Shown: in pieces, positions 30,862-42,886 of the stretch
How the letters are laid out: every line of letters begins with the position of its first letter
Position numbering within the stretch: the stretch's first letter is position 1
Source: [Haemophilus] ducreyi
GTDB lineage: Bacteria; Pseudomonadota; Gammaproteobacteria; Enterobacterales; Pasteurellaceae
Direction: 5' to 3'
Assembly (NCBI RefSeq): GCF_900109315.1
Contig: NZ_FOJC01000006.1
Coordinates: forward strand, 1 to 64,000
DNA length: 64,000 nt
The notes under the pieces: model-generated
What the model saw: only the letters and a program-made list of their open reading frames with translations
Databases searched by the model: none
What the model was told of the DNA's origin: nothing
Program-made: the position numbers and the translations under genes

Positions 30862-32781
30862 TTATTTTTCATCAGCCATTATTGATGCTTTAGTATGTGC
30901 TTGCTTAGCAGATAGCTTAAGCGGTGTAATTGTGTTGAGTTTTTGCAATTTTTGTCGGTCTGTATGCAGTAGCTCGGGTAATTTAGTCATTAATTGGTGC
31001 ATAAATTGTTGGTAAGTGACTTGTTTTTGGCTAATTTGTTTCAGTTGCATTTCCCATTGGGCAGTCATATCTGGTTGAGTCGCTATATCTGGCAAGGCGC
31101 TAATTAAAACTCGTCCTGTTTCAGTACTTTGAATATTACGCCCTTTTTTGGTAACAAAACCGCGTTTAAAGAGCAATTCAATAATACCTGCACGAGTGGC
31201 TTCTGTACCCAAACCATCTGTTTCACGTAGTATTTTTTTAAGCTGTTTATCTTGCACAAAACGTGCAATACCTGTCATAGCGGATAACAAACTTGCATCA
31301 GTGAAATGGCGTGGCGGTTGTGTTTTTTTACTGATAATTTCCCCTTTCTCACAATGCAGTCGTTGTGCTTTCTGTACTGTGGGTAACAATGGTTCAATCA
31401 TTTCATCACAGTCTTCCTTACCTAATAAGGCTTTCCAACCTGCAGTCACTAAATTTCTAGCTTGAGCAATAAACGTGCCTCCCGCAATATCTAAAGTGAT
31501 TTTTCTTTTGCTATATTCTGCATCTGGGCAAAATTGCATTAAATATTGACAAGCGATCAAGCGATAAATCCGTTGTTCATTTTCAGTGAGTCGCAGATTG
31601 CCTTGCCTAGCGGTCGGAATAATGGCGTGATGTGCTTCTATTTTTTTATCATTCCAACAACGGCCACGTAATGCTAAGTTAACGACTTCGGGTTTTTGTT
31701 GATATTCAGTCAGATGATGTGCAATCGCTGCCACGACGTTAAACCGTTCGTTATAATGTTCATTTGGTAAATAACGATTATCTGAACGAGGATAAGTAAT
31801 TAATTTGTGGGTTTCATATAAGGTTTGGCAAATATCTAATACTGCTTGAGCCGATAGACCATAACGGCGTGCGGCATCAATCTGTAGTGCTGAAAGCGAA
31901 TAAGGTAAAGGTGCTATTTCACTTTCGGTTTTGTCTTGATAATCAGTCACGCAAGCGGTTTGATCACCGATACGTTTAACAACATTTTCCGCCAATGCGT
32001 GCGAGAGTACTCTTCCTTCTTCATCTTGGTAATCTTCACATGCTTTACTTGGCTGCCAGAGGGCAGTAAATCTTTCTTGTGTGGTTGGCACAATGATATG
32101 TGCTAAAACTTCAAAATAATCTTTAGGTGTAAAATGTTCGATCTCAAGATCACGCCGTACAATTAAACCTAATACAGGCGTTTGTACGCGCCCGACTGAA
32201 AGCACGCCTTGATAACCAACCCAACGGCCTTGTAGAGTATAGGCTCTAGTCATATTAATGCCATACAACCAATCTGCTCTTGCGCGTGCTAACGCAGAAG
32301 TAGCAAGCGGTATAAAATCACAATTATTTTGTAATTTATTGATGGCTTTACTGACTGCAGTTGGATTAAGATCACTAACTAAACAGCGTTGTATTTGGCT
32401 TTTTTTACTCGCAGGCACATTTAAATAATTAAATACTTCATCAACTAATAATTGGCCTTCTCTATCAGGGTCGCCCGCATTGACTAATATTTCTGCTTTT
32501 TTAACTAATTTTTCGACCACTTTAAGCTGTTTAGCGGTTTGTTTTTTAGCAATTAATTTCCATTGCTTTGGAATAATCGGTAAATGCTCCATTCGCCAGG
32601 TTTTAAAACGTTCATCATATGCATCTGGCTCGGCTTGTTCAAGTAAATGGCCTATACACCAAGTCACATAATCATGTTCACCGCATTGAATATAACCATC
32701 GCTTCGGATATGAGGTTTAGGCAATACTTCAGCAATCGCACGGGCTAAACTCGGTTTTTCGGCTAAAAACACTCGCATCAT
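30862..32781 (-). CDS. topB: DNA topoisomerase III
   Basis: A 639-residue type IA topoisomerase: TOPRIM domain from the start ([20 protein letters not shown], then [12 protein letters not shown] with acidic metal-binding residues), and catalytic Tyr in [12 protein letters not shown]. It decatenates replication intermediates. Two adjacent ATG codons begin the frame (32781, 32778); the second gives the conserved MRVFLAEK. The C-terminal tail is shorter and less basic than in E. coli. It is 8 bases downstream of mepA. Confidence 0.95.
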   Translation of the reverse strand: MMRVFLAEKPSLARAIAEVLPKPHIRSDGYIQCGEHDYVTWCIGHLLEQAEPDAYDERFKTWRMEHLPIIPKQWKLIAKKQTAKQLKVVEKLVKKAEILVNAGDPDREGQLLVDEVFNYLNVPASKKSQIQRCLVSDLNPTAVSKAINKLQNNCDFIPLATSALARARADWLYGINMTRAYTLQGRWVGYQGVLSVGRVQTPVLGLIVRRDLEIEHFTPKDYFEVLAHIIVPTTQERFTALWQPSKACEDYQDEEGRVLSHALAENVVKRIGDQTACVTDYQDKTESEIAPLPYSLSALQIDAARRYGLSAQAVLDICQTLYETHKLITYPRSDNRYLPNEHYNERFNVVAAIAHHLTEYQQKPEVVNLALRGRCWNDKKIEAHHAIIPTARQGNLRLTENEQRIYRLIACQYLMQFCPDAEYSKRKITLDIAGGTFIAQARNLVTAGWKALLGKEDCDEMIEPLLPTVQKAQRLHCEKGEIISKKTQPPRHFTDASLLSAMTGIARFVQDKQLKKILRETDGLGTEATRAGIIELLFKRGFVTKKGRNIQSTETGRVLISALPDIATQPDMTAQWEMQLKQISQKQVTYQQFMHQLMTKLPELLHTDRQKLQKLNTITPLKLSAKQAHTKASIMADEK

Positions 32782-32789
32782 ATAATCAA

Positions 32790-33620
32790 TTAATTAAGGC
32801 CTTGTGAGGAAAGGATCATTTGGCATTGTACGGGCGCCATTGGTATTACTTTTGGCTTAGCAGCAGTCGCATTAGCGGGCGCTGGCAAAAACCAAGAATG
32901 CAATTCATCACCACAACCATCACCTGCGACAATTGGTGGCTGATTCTCGCAATTTCGAGCATCAGCTGGACAACTTAATCGAACGTGGAAGTGTGAGTCG
33001 TGCGCATACCAAGGTCGGATTTTTTGTAACCAAGCACGATTTTTACCCGCTGTTTGACATAATTTAAGCTTAATCGCTGGATTGACAAAAATACGGTTCA
33101 TTCGCTGATCTTGGGAAGCCAGTCTAATTAAAGTAGTGTGTTGGTTTGTCCAACGTTTTTCATCTACACGTTGTAAAGTGCGATTCACCATAATAGTCGC
33201 CAAACCGGCTGGATTACGGGCGGTTTTATCATCCATTGGTCCAAAACGTAGCCAAATATCTGCATCTAATCCCGTCTGATGGCTAGCATGGCCTGAAGCA
33301 AAACGGCCACCGGCGGGCATGCCCATATCACCAATTAAAATTGGTGGTAGACCTGCTGTCCGAGTGCGTTTAGCTAAATCAGTTAAATAACTTAATAACT
33401 GAGGATGGCCATAATAGCGGTTTTTAATTGAGCGAATAACTTGGTAACCATTGCCTTTTAGTGCTAACGGCCGAGCACCAATAATACAACCATTACTATA
33501 CCCACCGATCGATTGCGGTTGCCCTGCAACGGGTTGGCGGATTTTCTCCCACAGAGTCGCTTGGCTGACTAGGCTAGATAAAGTAAAACTGAATAAAAGC
33601 AGGCTTTTCAATACATTCAT
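32790..33620 (-). CDS. mepA: Penicillin-insensitive murein endopeptidase MepA
   Basis: A 276-residue periplasmic LAS-family zinc peptidase that cuts D-Ala-mDAP cross-links. The signal peptide ends near LVSQA-TL. Zinc-site motifs are in [19 protein letters not shown] and [12 protein letters not shown]. Six or more Cys could form disulfides. It lies between aroC and topB, as in other Pasteurellaceae. Confidence 0.94.
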   Translation of the reverse strand: MNVLKSLLLFSFTLSSLVSQATLWEKIRQPVAGQPQSIGGYSNGCIIGARPLALKGNGYQVIRSIKNRYYGHPQLLSYLTDLAKRTRTAGLPPILIGDMGMPAGGRFASGHASHQTGLDADIWLRFGPMDDKTARNPAGLATIMVNRTLQRVDEKRWTNQHTTLIRLASQDQRMNRIFVNPAIKLKLCQTAGKNRAWLQKIRPWYAHDSHFHVRLSCPADARNCENQPPIVAGDGCGDELHSWFLPAPANATAAKPKVIPMAPVQCQMILSSQGLN

Positions 33621-33671
33621 CTTGCTTTCCTAATAAATAAAAAAATGTTCAGTGTTCAGAATAGCGTGATA

Positions 33672-34754
33672 TTAACCACACTGTGCTTTGAAACGAAGTA
33701 GGTGATCAAGCAATACAATAGCAACCATTGCTTCCACTATCGGTACCGCGCGGATACCCACACAAGGATCATGGCGTCCTTTAGTGACTAATTCTATCGC
33801 TTGATTATCCATATTAACCGATTTACCCGGCACCATAATGCTAGAGGTCGGCTTAAAGGCAATGTGTGCTATAATAGGCTGACCGGAACTAATACCACCT
33901 AAAATGCCACCGGCATGATTAGAAAGAAAGCCATTTGGTGTCATTTGATCACGATGCTGACTACCTTTTTGGCTCACTACCGCAAAACCATCTCCAATTT
34001 CAACCGCTTTTACGGCATTAATTGACATTAATGCGTGAGCTAAATCAGCATCTAAGCGGTCAAAAACAGGTTCGCCTAAACCTGTTGGGACATTTTCTGC
34101 AATCACGGTTAATTTAGCCCCCATTGAATCGCCTTCTTTCTTCAAACAACGAATTAATTCATCAAATTTTGGTACTGCCGTTGCGTCAGGGCAAAAAAAC
34201 GGATTGTTGTTTACATATTTCCAATCAATTTGCGCAATATCCGCTACACAAGTAGGATCAATTTTGATTGTGCCTATTTGAGCTAAATAAGCCCGTACTT
34301 GAATGCCAAATTGTTCACTTAAATATTTTTTAGCAATCGCTCCGGCGGCCACTCGCATTGCGGTCTCTCGCGCAGATGAACGTCCGCCACCACGATAATC
34401 ACGAATACCATATTTTTGTTGATAAGTATAATCAGAGTGTCCTGGACGAAATACATCCATAATCTCACGATAGTCACTTGAGCGTTGATCATTATTTTTA
34501 ATGATTAAGCCAATGCTAGTACCGGTCGTTTTTCCCGCAAATACTCCCGATAAAATTTGTACTTGATCGGCTTCTCGGCGAGCAGTGGTATAACGTGATG
34601 TGCCGGGTTTACGCCGATCTAAATCTGGTTGAATATCCGCCTCAGATAACGCCATATTGGGCGGGAGTCCGTCAATTATACATCCCAAAGCAAGTCCATG
34701 TGATTCGCCAAAAGTGGTCACTTTAAATAACTGTCCAATGCTATTGCCTGCCAT
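33672..34754 (-). CDS. aroC: Chorismate synthase
   Basis: A 360-residue enzyme converting EPSP to chorismate with reduced flavin, the last shared step of aromatic synthesis. Family motifs [31 protein letters not shown] and the GRHDPC loop are present. The length is usual and both ends are intact. It is downstream of the split mechanosensitive channel gene and upstream of mepA, a conserved neighbourhood. Confidence 0.97.
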   Translation of the reverse strand: MAGNSIGQLFKVTTFGESHGLALGCIIDGLPPNMALSEADIQPDLDRRKPGTSRYTTARREADQVQILSGVFAGKTTGTSIGLIIKNNDQRSSDYREIMDVFRPGHSDYTYQQKYGIRDYRGGGRSSARETAMRVAAGAIAKKYLSEQFGIQVRAYLAQIGTIKIDPTCVADIAQIDWKYVNNNPFFCPDATAVPKFDELIRCLKKEGDSMGAKLTVIAENVPTGLGEPVFDRLDADLAHALMSINAVKAVEIGDGFAVVSQKGSQHRDQMTPNGFLSNHAGGILGGISSGQPIIAHIAFKPTSSIMVPGKSVNMDNQAIELVTKGRHDPCVGIRAVPIVEAMVAIVLLDHLLRFKAQCG

Positions 34755-34762
34755 TATGTTTC

Positions 34763-37700
34763 CTATTTATTCATTGTTGCTTCATCATTAAATTGAAATG
34801 TTTTACTGGCTACTTTTAGCTCTTCTTGTGTATCTTTATTTTTAATAAATACGTCCATTTGGTTAAAGGCAATTTCAATATTATTTTGATTAAATAATTC
34901 ATAAATACGTCGATTTAAGAAATCTAGTGTTGGATTTCGATCGCCTAATTGTTCAACATAAACCCGTAATTCATGATCTAAGGTGCTTTCCCCAAAAGTT
35001 AAAAAATATGCGCGTGGCGTAGGATCTTTTAACACTTTATCGTCTTCTAATGCAGCTTGTAACAATAGCGCTTTGACTTTTTCAAGGTCAGAACCATAAG
35101 CGACTCCGACTTTAACAATTAAACGTGTTGCTGAGCTACTTAATGCCCAATTGACTAATCGTTCAGTCACAAAGGCTTTATTGGGCACAATCACTTCTTT
35201 ACCGTCAAAATCAACTAAAGTTGTCGCACGAATACGGATTTTGGATACGGTGCCACTAAATGCACCAATAGTTATGGTATCACCAATCCGCATCGGTAGT
35301 TCAAATAAAATAATGATGCCTGATACAAAATTAGCAAAGATTTCTTGCATACTAAAACCTAATCCAACCGATAAAGCGGTAAATAACCATTGTAGTTTAT
35401 TCCACGACATCCCTAGCATTGAAAAGGCTGAAATAGCACCTAATGCAATCATTAGGTAAGTGAGTAAGGTCGTGATCGTGTAAGGCGTACCCTGTGAAAG
35501 TTTGATATGTGAGAAGAAAATAGCTTCTAATAAACCGCTTAAGTTACGAATTAATACATAAGTGACCGCTACAATAATAAATGCAATCAATAAGTTGAGC
35601 AGGGTAATCGACTCCATTACAGTGCCGGTCTCTGTGACAGTGGCTTGTTGCCATAACGTTACGCCATCTAAATAATAAGCAACGGTAATTAAATCAGACC
35701 AAACCCAATACAATAGACCAAATAAGCCAACCCATAATAAAAAGTCGGTAATCTTCAACATTTGATCACGAATATCACTGACTGCCATTGTGTCATCGTG
35801 CAATTCAAAGGGAACATCTTCTCCCGTGCTATTCGTTTCTTCTGTAGCAGATTTTAATAATTGTTCGCGTTTATCTTTCAAACGGCGATACGCTAACCGG
35901 CGAGAAGCAACGCTAAATGCGCGATAAAACACATTACGAATAATAATCCAAGTAATCTCCGCAAAATAAGTTGAAATCAAATGTTTTATTAGCACTAATG
36001 CGGTGTAGTAATACCCTAAAATAATCAAGATGATCAACACTATTGGTGCAAGCAATAGCACAATACGAACGAGAGTCAGTAAAAAATTACGTGGGCTTTT
36101 TTCTTCTTTAGCAACATGTTGATAAGTTGAAATCGCATTTCTAAAGCCCGGCACCACTAAAAAGACCATTACACCTAATACACAAATAGTCATTATCTGA
36201 CCAATAATATCATAAGCAACGCCTGTTTCTAAATTAGTAAACAGTGATGTATTGAGTAATAACACAATTAACCAAACAGAACGCTTGATCATTCTACGGA
36301 AAGCTTGGTTACTTTTCTGTGGCATATTAAAGTGTCGGAACCCTAAGCCATTGCGCCGTAACATGGCGACTAAAAAGGCAAAATACAGCCAATAACCTGC
36401 CATTTTAGCGCCCCAAGGCCAAATATCTACCGGTTCTTGGAAAAATGTATCCGTGACTAAAATAAATGAGATTAAAAAGAAAAAAGTACTCGGTAAACAA
36501 AGCACAATCGTCCAAAAAATCGCAGTGGGCGTATTCCATTGACTATCAGTCGCTATGGTTAACATACTATTATTAATTCTGGTCAACCGTTTTTTGATCT
36601 GCTCTTTTTTGCGTTGAATCAACCAGTTCATAAATAGCAATAGCATAATTAATAGACTTGCTGACACAATATTATTGTGCCAATTAGAGAAATCCAAATG
36701 CTTAGCTAAATCTTTTAATTGGAAACCAGCCGTTGTGAAAAACTTCATAAACCAGTCTAGATCCATCGGTGAGTTACTTTTTACCCAGAAACTTTGCTGT
36801 TGTAATTTCTGTTGTAAAGTATCGCTGATAGCTTGTACTTGTTTTTGATTTAACTCGATATTTATTGATAAATTTAACTGACTATTTAGCGATTTAACTA
36901 ACTCAGTTAACGTTTCTGCACGTTCCTGTAAAATAGCTTTTAGCTGTAGTCGTTCTGTATCAGACAAAGTTGTTTTTTCATTTTTTTCTGCTTTGGCAAT
37001 ATACGATTTCTCATCAGCAATAGCATCTCTTAATTCCGTGATATCAAAAACACGTACACGTAAATCCTCAATTTGTTTGGATAAACCTAAAATCATCTGA
37101 TCTTGCGGTAATAATTGTCTTTGTTTATTGATAATACGAGATAATACTAAGGTGCCTTGCAATGAACTAATTTGTTCATCAATATTACGTTGCGTTTGTT
37201 GCAAATTTTCTAACACATTTTTGATGCGTAAATTATCTTGCGATAATTGGCTCATATCCGTAGTTTGTTTAAGTAATTCTTGGCTGATTTTGGTATTAAA
37301 CGCCAACTCTTTTACAATCAATGGATTAGTATCTGCTTTAACTTGTTGTTGTGATTGTTCTGCCTGTTCAACTTTATTTTTTGAATCTTCAACTAATTTG
37401 CGGTTGATTGCCATTTGTAAATTAGCCAGCTTAGATAACATATTTTACTGAGCTAATTTCTTTTCATCTAATTGACTATCATATAAAGTGGTTAATTCTT
37501 CTGTGCCACGTAATAAATCATAGTTATAACCATTTTGTAGATCTAATAAGGTTAATTCTGTTTCAAATTTAACTTTTTCTGCTGAAGAAAGGTTGGTATT
37601 ACCTAGTGCAGCGTTAATCATCTGTCGCCGAGTTGCATTATCTGCTAAAGCTAATTGTGCTTTATCAGGCACGGTATTTTGTGCTACTAAATTACCATTG

Positions 37701-38107
37701 ATAGTGGTTAATTCGGTCTGAATCATTTCTAATTCAGCTTCTAAACTCGCTAATGCTTTTTGTAAATCGCCAATCGAACTTTTTTCCAACATATCAACTG
37801 TTGGCACAATTATATTTTTTAATTTTTCAATATTCATTTGGCTAATGCCTAATGCAACACTCGCGCCTTTAATCTCTTTCGTTAAATCTTCATTATCATT
37901 TTTTTGCTGAGCAATTTTCTCTAACAAACTACGCGTTTCTTCTAGGTGTTTCACCAGTGCATTATTGCTATCGTTCTTATCTAGCTTTTTTGCATCATTA
38001 ATTTGCATTTCAATCACTTTATAGCTTGGTAATTCAGCCGCAAGTAGCACACTGCTACATACAAATAAATTCAACCAAAATAAGATAACATTTCGCATCA
38101 GTTTCAT
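34763..38107 (-). pseudogene. mscK: Large mechanosensitive channel (MscK/MscM type) split by one in-frame TAA
   Basis: One reading frame of 1115 codons is interrupted only by TAA at 37445-37447. The N-terminal piece (37445-38107, 220 residues) has a signal peptide and coiled-coil periplasmic repeats. The C-terminal piece (34763-37441, 892 residues) carries more coiled coil, about 10 TM helices and the MscS pore/beta domain (GLGFSMQEIFANFVSG, then FELPMRIGDTITIG). The combined length equals the E. coli proteins (about 1110-1120). The expected codon at the break is probably CAA, so a single C-to-T change explains it. An ATG two codons past the stop could allow reinitiation, but that product lacks a signal peptide. 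Confidence 0.88.
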
Positions 38108-38109
38108 AA

Positions 38110-39528
38110 TTAATTTTTCCTTAATAATTTAGTTAATGCTGTTTGCACTTGTTGTCTAGCAATTTTAATGTTGCCCTGTTGTTCATAATCTTGCATATTT
38201 AACGGATAATACGCGATCGGCAATTTAAATTTTTCTAATTTATCGGTTAACCAAGCCATCAGCTTTGTAACATTTTCAGTAAAATCACCACTATTAAATT
38301 GAATAACCGCAACCGGCCGCTGGCCAAATTCGCTATCTTCTTTGGGAAGAACAAATACTTGTTGCACCCAACTGGATTGATAAATCAGCTGTTCTATTTC
38401 TTCTGGCTGAATATTTTCCCCACCTGAAATAAACATATTATCTAATCGCCCTTTGACGACTAATTGACTTTGTTGGTTCCATTTACCACAATCTTTAGTC
38501 TGTAACCAACCTTGTTGATTAACAAGCGGTTGAATTTCACCATTTTTTTGCCAATAACCTAATGCTAAGCCCGCTCCTTTTACCCAAATTTCATTTTTTA
38601 CAATGCGTATTGAACGCCCAGCTAATGGCCGACCCACATTATCTATTTCATTTTCAACCGCACAAATTGTTGATGCCATTTCTGTCATACCATAACCTGC
38701 ATAAGTGGTAATACCTTGTTGTTGTGCTTGCTGAATTAATGTTGCAGGAATGGCACTCCCTCCTAATAAAAATTTTTGCTTAAGCGTATTGGTTCTCCGT
38801 TCTTTTAAATAGCGTTGTAATTGCGTCGGCACCAAAGAAGCGTGCGAAACATTGGCTAAACAATCAAAAAATTGCGCTTTCGCATCATTTAAATAAAGCG
38901 TGGCACCTTGTAATAACCAACGCCAAACAATGCCTTGTCCGGAAACGTGAAAAAGCGGTAAACTTAATAGCCAACAATCCGTCTGCGTAAAGTGCATTAA
39001 TTGGCACACTCCAACCGCATTTTCTAAATGATTACGAATAGAGTGAACGACCGCTTTGGGTGATCCTGTAGAGCCTGAGGTGAGCGTTAATGTTGCGGGC
39101 TGATCGATATTGAGTTCTGACAAGCTATAGGCGGTTGTTTGTGGCAAAATATCCGCTAATAAATCTTTAAACAGCTGATCGGTAATCAAAAACTCAACTT
39201 GATTATCAGATAGAATTGCTTGGCGTTGCCCTTCATTTAACGCGGGATTTAACATTAAGATCGGGACACCGATCGCCAATGCAGTGCAATAACATAATAG
39301 CCCATTGAACTTTGATTGCCCTGAATAAGCTATTAACTTAGCTGAGGTGATACCTTGAACATGGAAGTATTGCGCAGTTTTAAGAATGGTTTGATGAAAA
39401 TCAGCCCAGCTCAGCTGATGAGGAACAGCCGTAGCATCAAGCTGTTTTCCCTTTTGCCATATAATAGCAGACTCTTGAGCTTTCTGTTCTGCCCAATACG
39501 CAGTAGGAAAAAGGGAAAATGTGACCAT
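38110..39528 (-). CDS. menE: o-Succinylbenzoate-CoA ligase
   Basis: A 472-residue acyl-adenylate enzyme of menaquinone synthesis. The AMP-binding loop TLTSGSTGSPKAVVHS, the core motif TYAGYGMTEMAST and the hinge region KGRLDNMFISGGENIQPEEIE are present; the last motif is typical of MenE. Its ATG directly follows the seqA stop (TAAATG), so the two are coupled. No other men genes lie nearby. Confidence 0.93.
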   Translation of the reverse strand: MVTFSLFPTAYWAEQKAQESAIIWQKGKQLDATAVPHQLSWADFHQTILKTAQYFHVQGITSAKLIAYSGQSKFNGLLCYCTALAIGVPILMLNPALNEGQRQAILSDNQVEFLITDQLFKDLLADILPQTTAYSLSELNIDQPATLTLTSGSTGSPKAVVHSIRNHLENAVGVCQLMHFTQTDCWLLSLPLFHVSGQGIVWRWLLQGATLYLNDAKAQFFDCLANVSHASLVPTQLQRYLKERRTNTLKQKFLLGGSAIPATLIQQAQQQGITTYAGYGMTEMASTICAVENEIDNVGRPLAGRSIRIVKNEIWVKGAGLALGYWQKNGEIQPLVNQQGWLQTKDCGKWNQQSQLVVKGRLDNMFISGGENIQPEEIEQLIYQSSWVQQVFVLPKEDSEFGQRPVAVIQFNSGDFTENVTKLMAWLTDKLEKFKLPIAYYPLNMQDYEQQGNIKIARQQVQTALTKLLRKN

Positions 39529-40089
39529 TTATGCAAATAATACTCGCACACGATCAATTAAATGACTAGGCATTTGCATTGATTGCATTACAGCGGTCAA
39601 AATCAAACCTTTTCTTGCTGTACTATTATTCGTTACGACCCAAAATGGTGAATCAGGAATTTTTTTTGCCTTTACGCCGTTGCCACATCTTAACAACATA
39701 TCTTCATTTGTGGCAAAATATGTACGTTCTGTGCCAGTTACAACCGCTGTTGCATTTGCAAAGCCTTGTTGATCTGAAATATGCAGAGCCGAAAGCAACA
39801 TTAAAAAACGTCTTACATTTTTTGTTTCATTCACAAAAGTTTCTGACTTAAGTACTCGTTCAAACTTCTGCACAGTCTTTTCTATATTTGTTTGCTTTTT
39901 AGCTTGGTTAGTTGATTTAGTAGATGCGTTCAATTCTTCAGCAATATTGGGTTGCACAAGCACAAAAGGTTGTGGCGATGATGGCAAACGCAACAAACGA
40001 CGTAAAATATCTGATGCACTTTCGCCAATTGCTTGGGTTCTACTCGCAATATAATGATATAATTCATCATCAACTTCGATTGTTTTCAT
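39529..40089 (-). CDS. seqA: Negative modulator of replication initiation SeqA
   Basis: A 186-residue protein with the N-terminal oligomerisation domain (MKTIEVDDELYHYIASRTQ, then ESASDILRRLLRL) and a C-terminal domain that binds hemimethylated GATC (about residues 115-186, TGTERTYFATNE onward). It sequesters oriC and newly replicated DNA. It is divergent from ybfF and coupled to menE. Four GATC sites lie just upstream of its start. Confidence 0.95.
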   Translation of the reverse strand: MKTIEVDDELYHYIASRTQAIGESASDILRRLLRLPSSPQPFVLVQPNIAEELNASTKSTNQAKKQTNIEKTVQKFERVLKSETFVNETKNVRRFLMLLSALHISDQQGFANATAVVTGTERTYFATNEDMLLRCGNGVKAKKIPDSPFWVVTNNSTARKGLILTAVMQSMQMPSHLIDRVRVLFA

Positions 40090-40091
40090 CT

Positions 40092-40174
40092 GATCCTCTG
40101 AAATTTGTTAAATGATTGACTGTTAAATGAGTGATCAGCATTATAATACAGATTCAAGATCTTTTAACAGGATC
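40092..40174. promoter_or_regulatory. GATC cluster in the seqA-ybfF intergenic region
   Basis: GATC tetramers occur at 40092, 40133, 40158 and 40171 within 83 bases. SeqA binds pairs of hemimethylated GATCs on the same DNA face, so autoregulation or Dam-linked control is plausible. AAGATC and GATCTT at 40156-40176 also form a short inverted repeat. Confidence 0.45.
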
Positions 40175-40212
40175 TTAATGAAATAAAATAACTGCATAAA
40201 AAATAATTACTT

Positions 40213-41738
<1,526 letters not shown>

Positions 41739-41803
41739 GCGGTCAAATTCCCCTCTCTTTTTTCCAATACAACTCGGATCAGGCCACTTACTATTGACTA
41801 GAT

Positions 41804-41833
41804 TTGCTCAAAGCGCTATTTTTTAGCTATAAT
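41804..41833 (+). promoter_or_regulatory. fabI: Sigma-70 type promoter upstream of fabI
   Basis: TTGCTC at 41804-41809 and a perfect TATAAT at 41828-41833 are separated by 18 bases. The fabI ATG lies 75 bases past the -10 box, with GAGGAAA as ribosome site. Confidence 0.65.
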
Positions 41834-41907
41834 CGCTAAGTTTTATGCCGCGTTTAAATGCGGATAAGAGCCAACCACCCAACGAATTTAATCAAAGAGG
41901 AAACACT

Positions 41908-42696
41908 ATGAGCTTTTTAGCGGGTAAACGTATTTTAGTGACAGGTCTTGCAAGTAACCGTTCAATTGCTTACGGTATTGCTAAAGCAATGAAGGCACAA
42001 GGTGCTGAATTAGCCTTCACTTATTTAAATGATAAACTACAACCACGCGTTGAAGAATTTGCCAAAGAATTTGGTTCAGATATTGTGCTACCATTAGATG
42101 TTGCAACAGATGAATCTATTCATAATTGCTTTACTGAATTAAACAAGCACTGGCAAAAATTTGATGGTTTCGTCCATGCAATTGCGTTTGCACCTGGCGA
42201 TCAACTCGATGGAGATTATGTAAATGCGGCAACACGTGATGGCTATCGTATTGCCCACGATATCAGTGCCTATAGTTTTGTGGCAATGGCACAAGCTGCA
42301 CGCCCATATTTAAATGAAAATGCCTCATTGTTGACATTAAGCTACTTAGGTGCTGAACGTGCAATTCCTAACTACAATGTAATGTGTTTAGCTAAAGCCT
42401 CCTTAGAAGCAGCAACACGTGTAATGGCAGCAGACTTAGGTAAAGAAGGCATTCGTGTTAATGCTATTTCAGCCGGTCCAATCCGCACTTTAGCCGCTTC
42501 AGGAATTAACAACTTCAAGAAAATGCTCTCTGCATTTGAAAAAACAGCCGCATTACGTCGTACAGTAACCATTGATGATGTGGGTAATTCCGCTGCATTT
42601 TTATGTTCTGATTTAGCTTCAGGTATTACGGGTGAAATAGTACATGTAGATGCCGGTTTTAGTATCACAGCAATGGGTGAGCTAGGCGAAGAATAA
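41908..42696 (+). CDS. fabI: Enoyl-ACP reductase (NADH)
   Basis: A 262-residue SDR-type reductase for the last step of each fatty acid elongation round. The nucleotide motif [14 protein letters not shown], the catalytic set [20 protein letters not shown] (two Tyr, Lys) and [15 protein letters not shown] are characteristic. I chose the ATG at 41908 ([13 protein letters not shown]) with its own ribosome site; the open frame upstream covers the promoter. It is followed by rnb, as in relatives. Confidence 0.97.
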   Translation: MSFLAGKRILVTGLASNRSIAYGIAKAMKAQGAELAFTYLNDKLQPRVEEFAKEFGSDIVLPLDVATDESIHNCFTELNKHWQKFDGFVHAIAFAPGDQLDGDYVNAATRDGYRIAHDISAYSFVAMAQAARPYLNENASLLTLSYLGAERAIPNYNVMCLAKASLEAATRVMAADLGKEGIRVNAISAGPIRTLAASGINNFKKMLSAFEKTAALRRTVTIDDVGNSAAFLCSDLASGITGEIVHVDAGFSITAMGELGEE

Positions 42697-42716
42697 ATAA
42701 CTAAAATCACAATAAT

Positions 42717-42742
42717 AACGGACGCAATCGCGTCCGTTTTTA
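42717..42742 (+). terminator. Terminator after fabI
   Basis: AACGGACGC pairs with GCGTCCGTT around a 4-nt AATC loop, followed by TTT. It is GC-rich and strong, so fabI and rnb are transcribed separately. Confidence 0.92.
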
Positions 42743-42800
42743 TTCACCACTATATAGCCAAAACACATACTAATTTACTCGCTATTTAGTTCATTTTATT

Positions 42801-42830
42801 CAGACAATTTACAGAAAAATCCTTTATAAT
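42801..42830 (+). promoter_or_regulatory. rnb: Promoter of rnb
   Basis: CAGACA (42801-42806) and TATAAT (42825-42830) with an 18-base spacer lie 56 bases upstream of the rnb start. The -10 is perfect; the -35 is fair. Confidence 0.55.
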
Positions 42831-42886
42831 GAGCAACAACTACCATTGCACTTTTGCGTGCTTTTTATACATAAATAAGAGAAATT

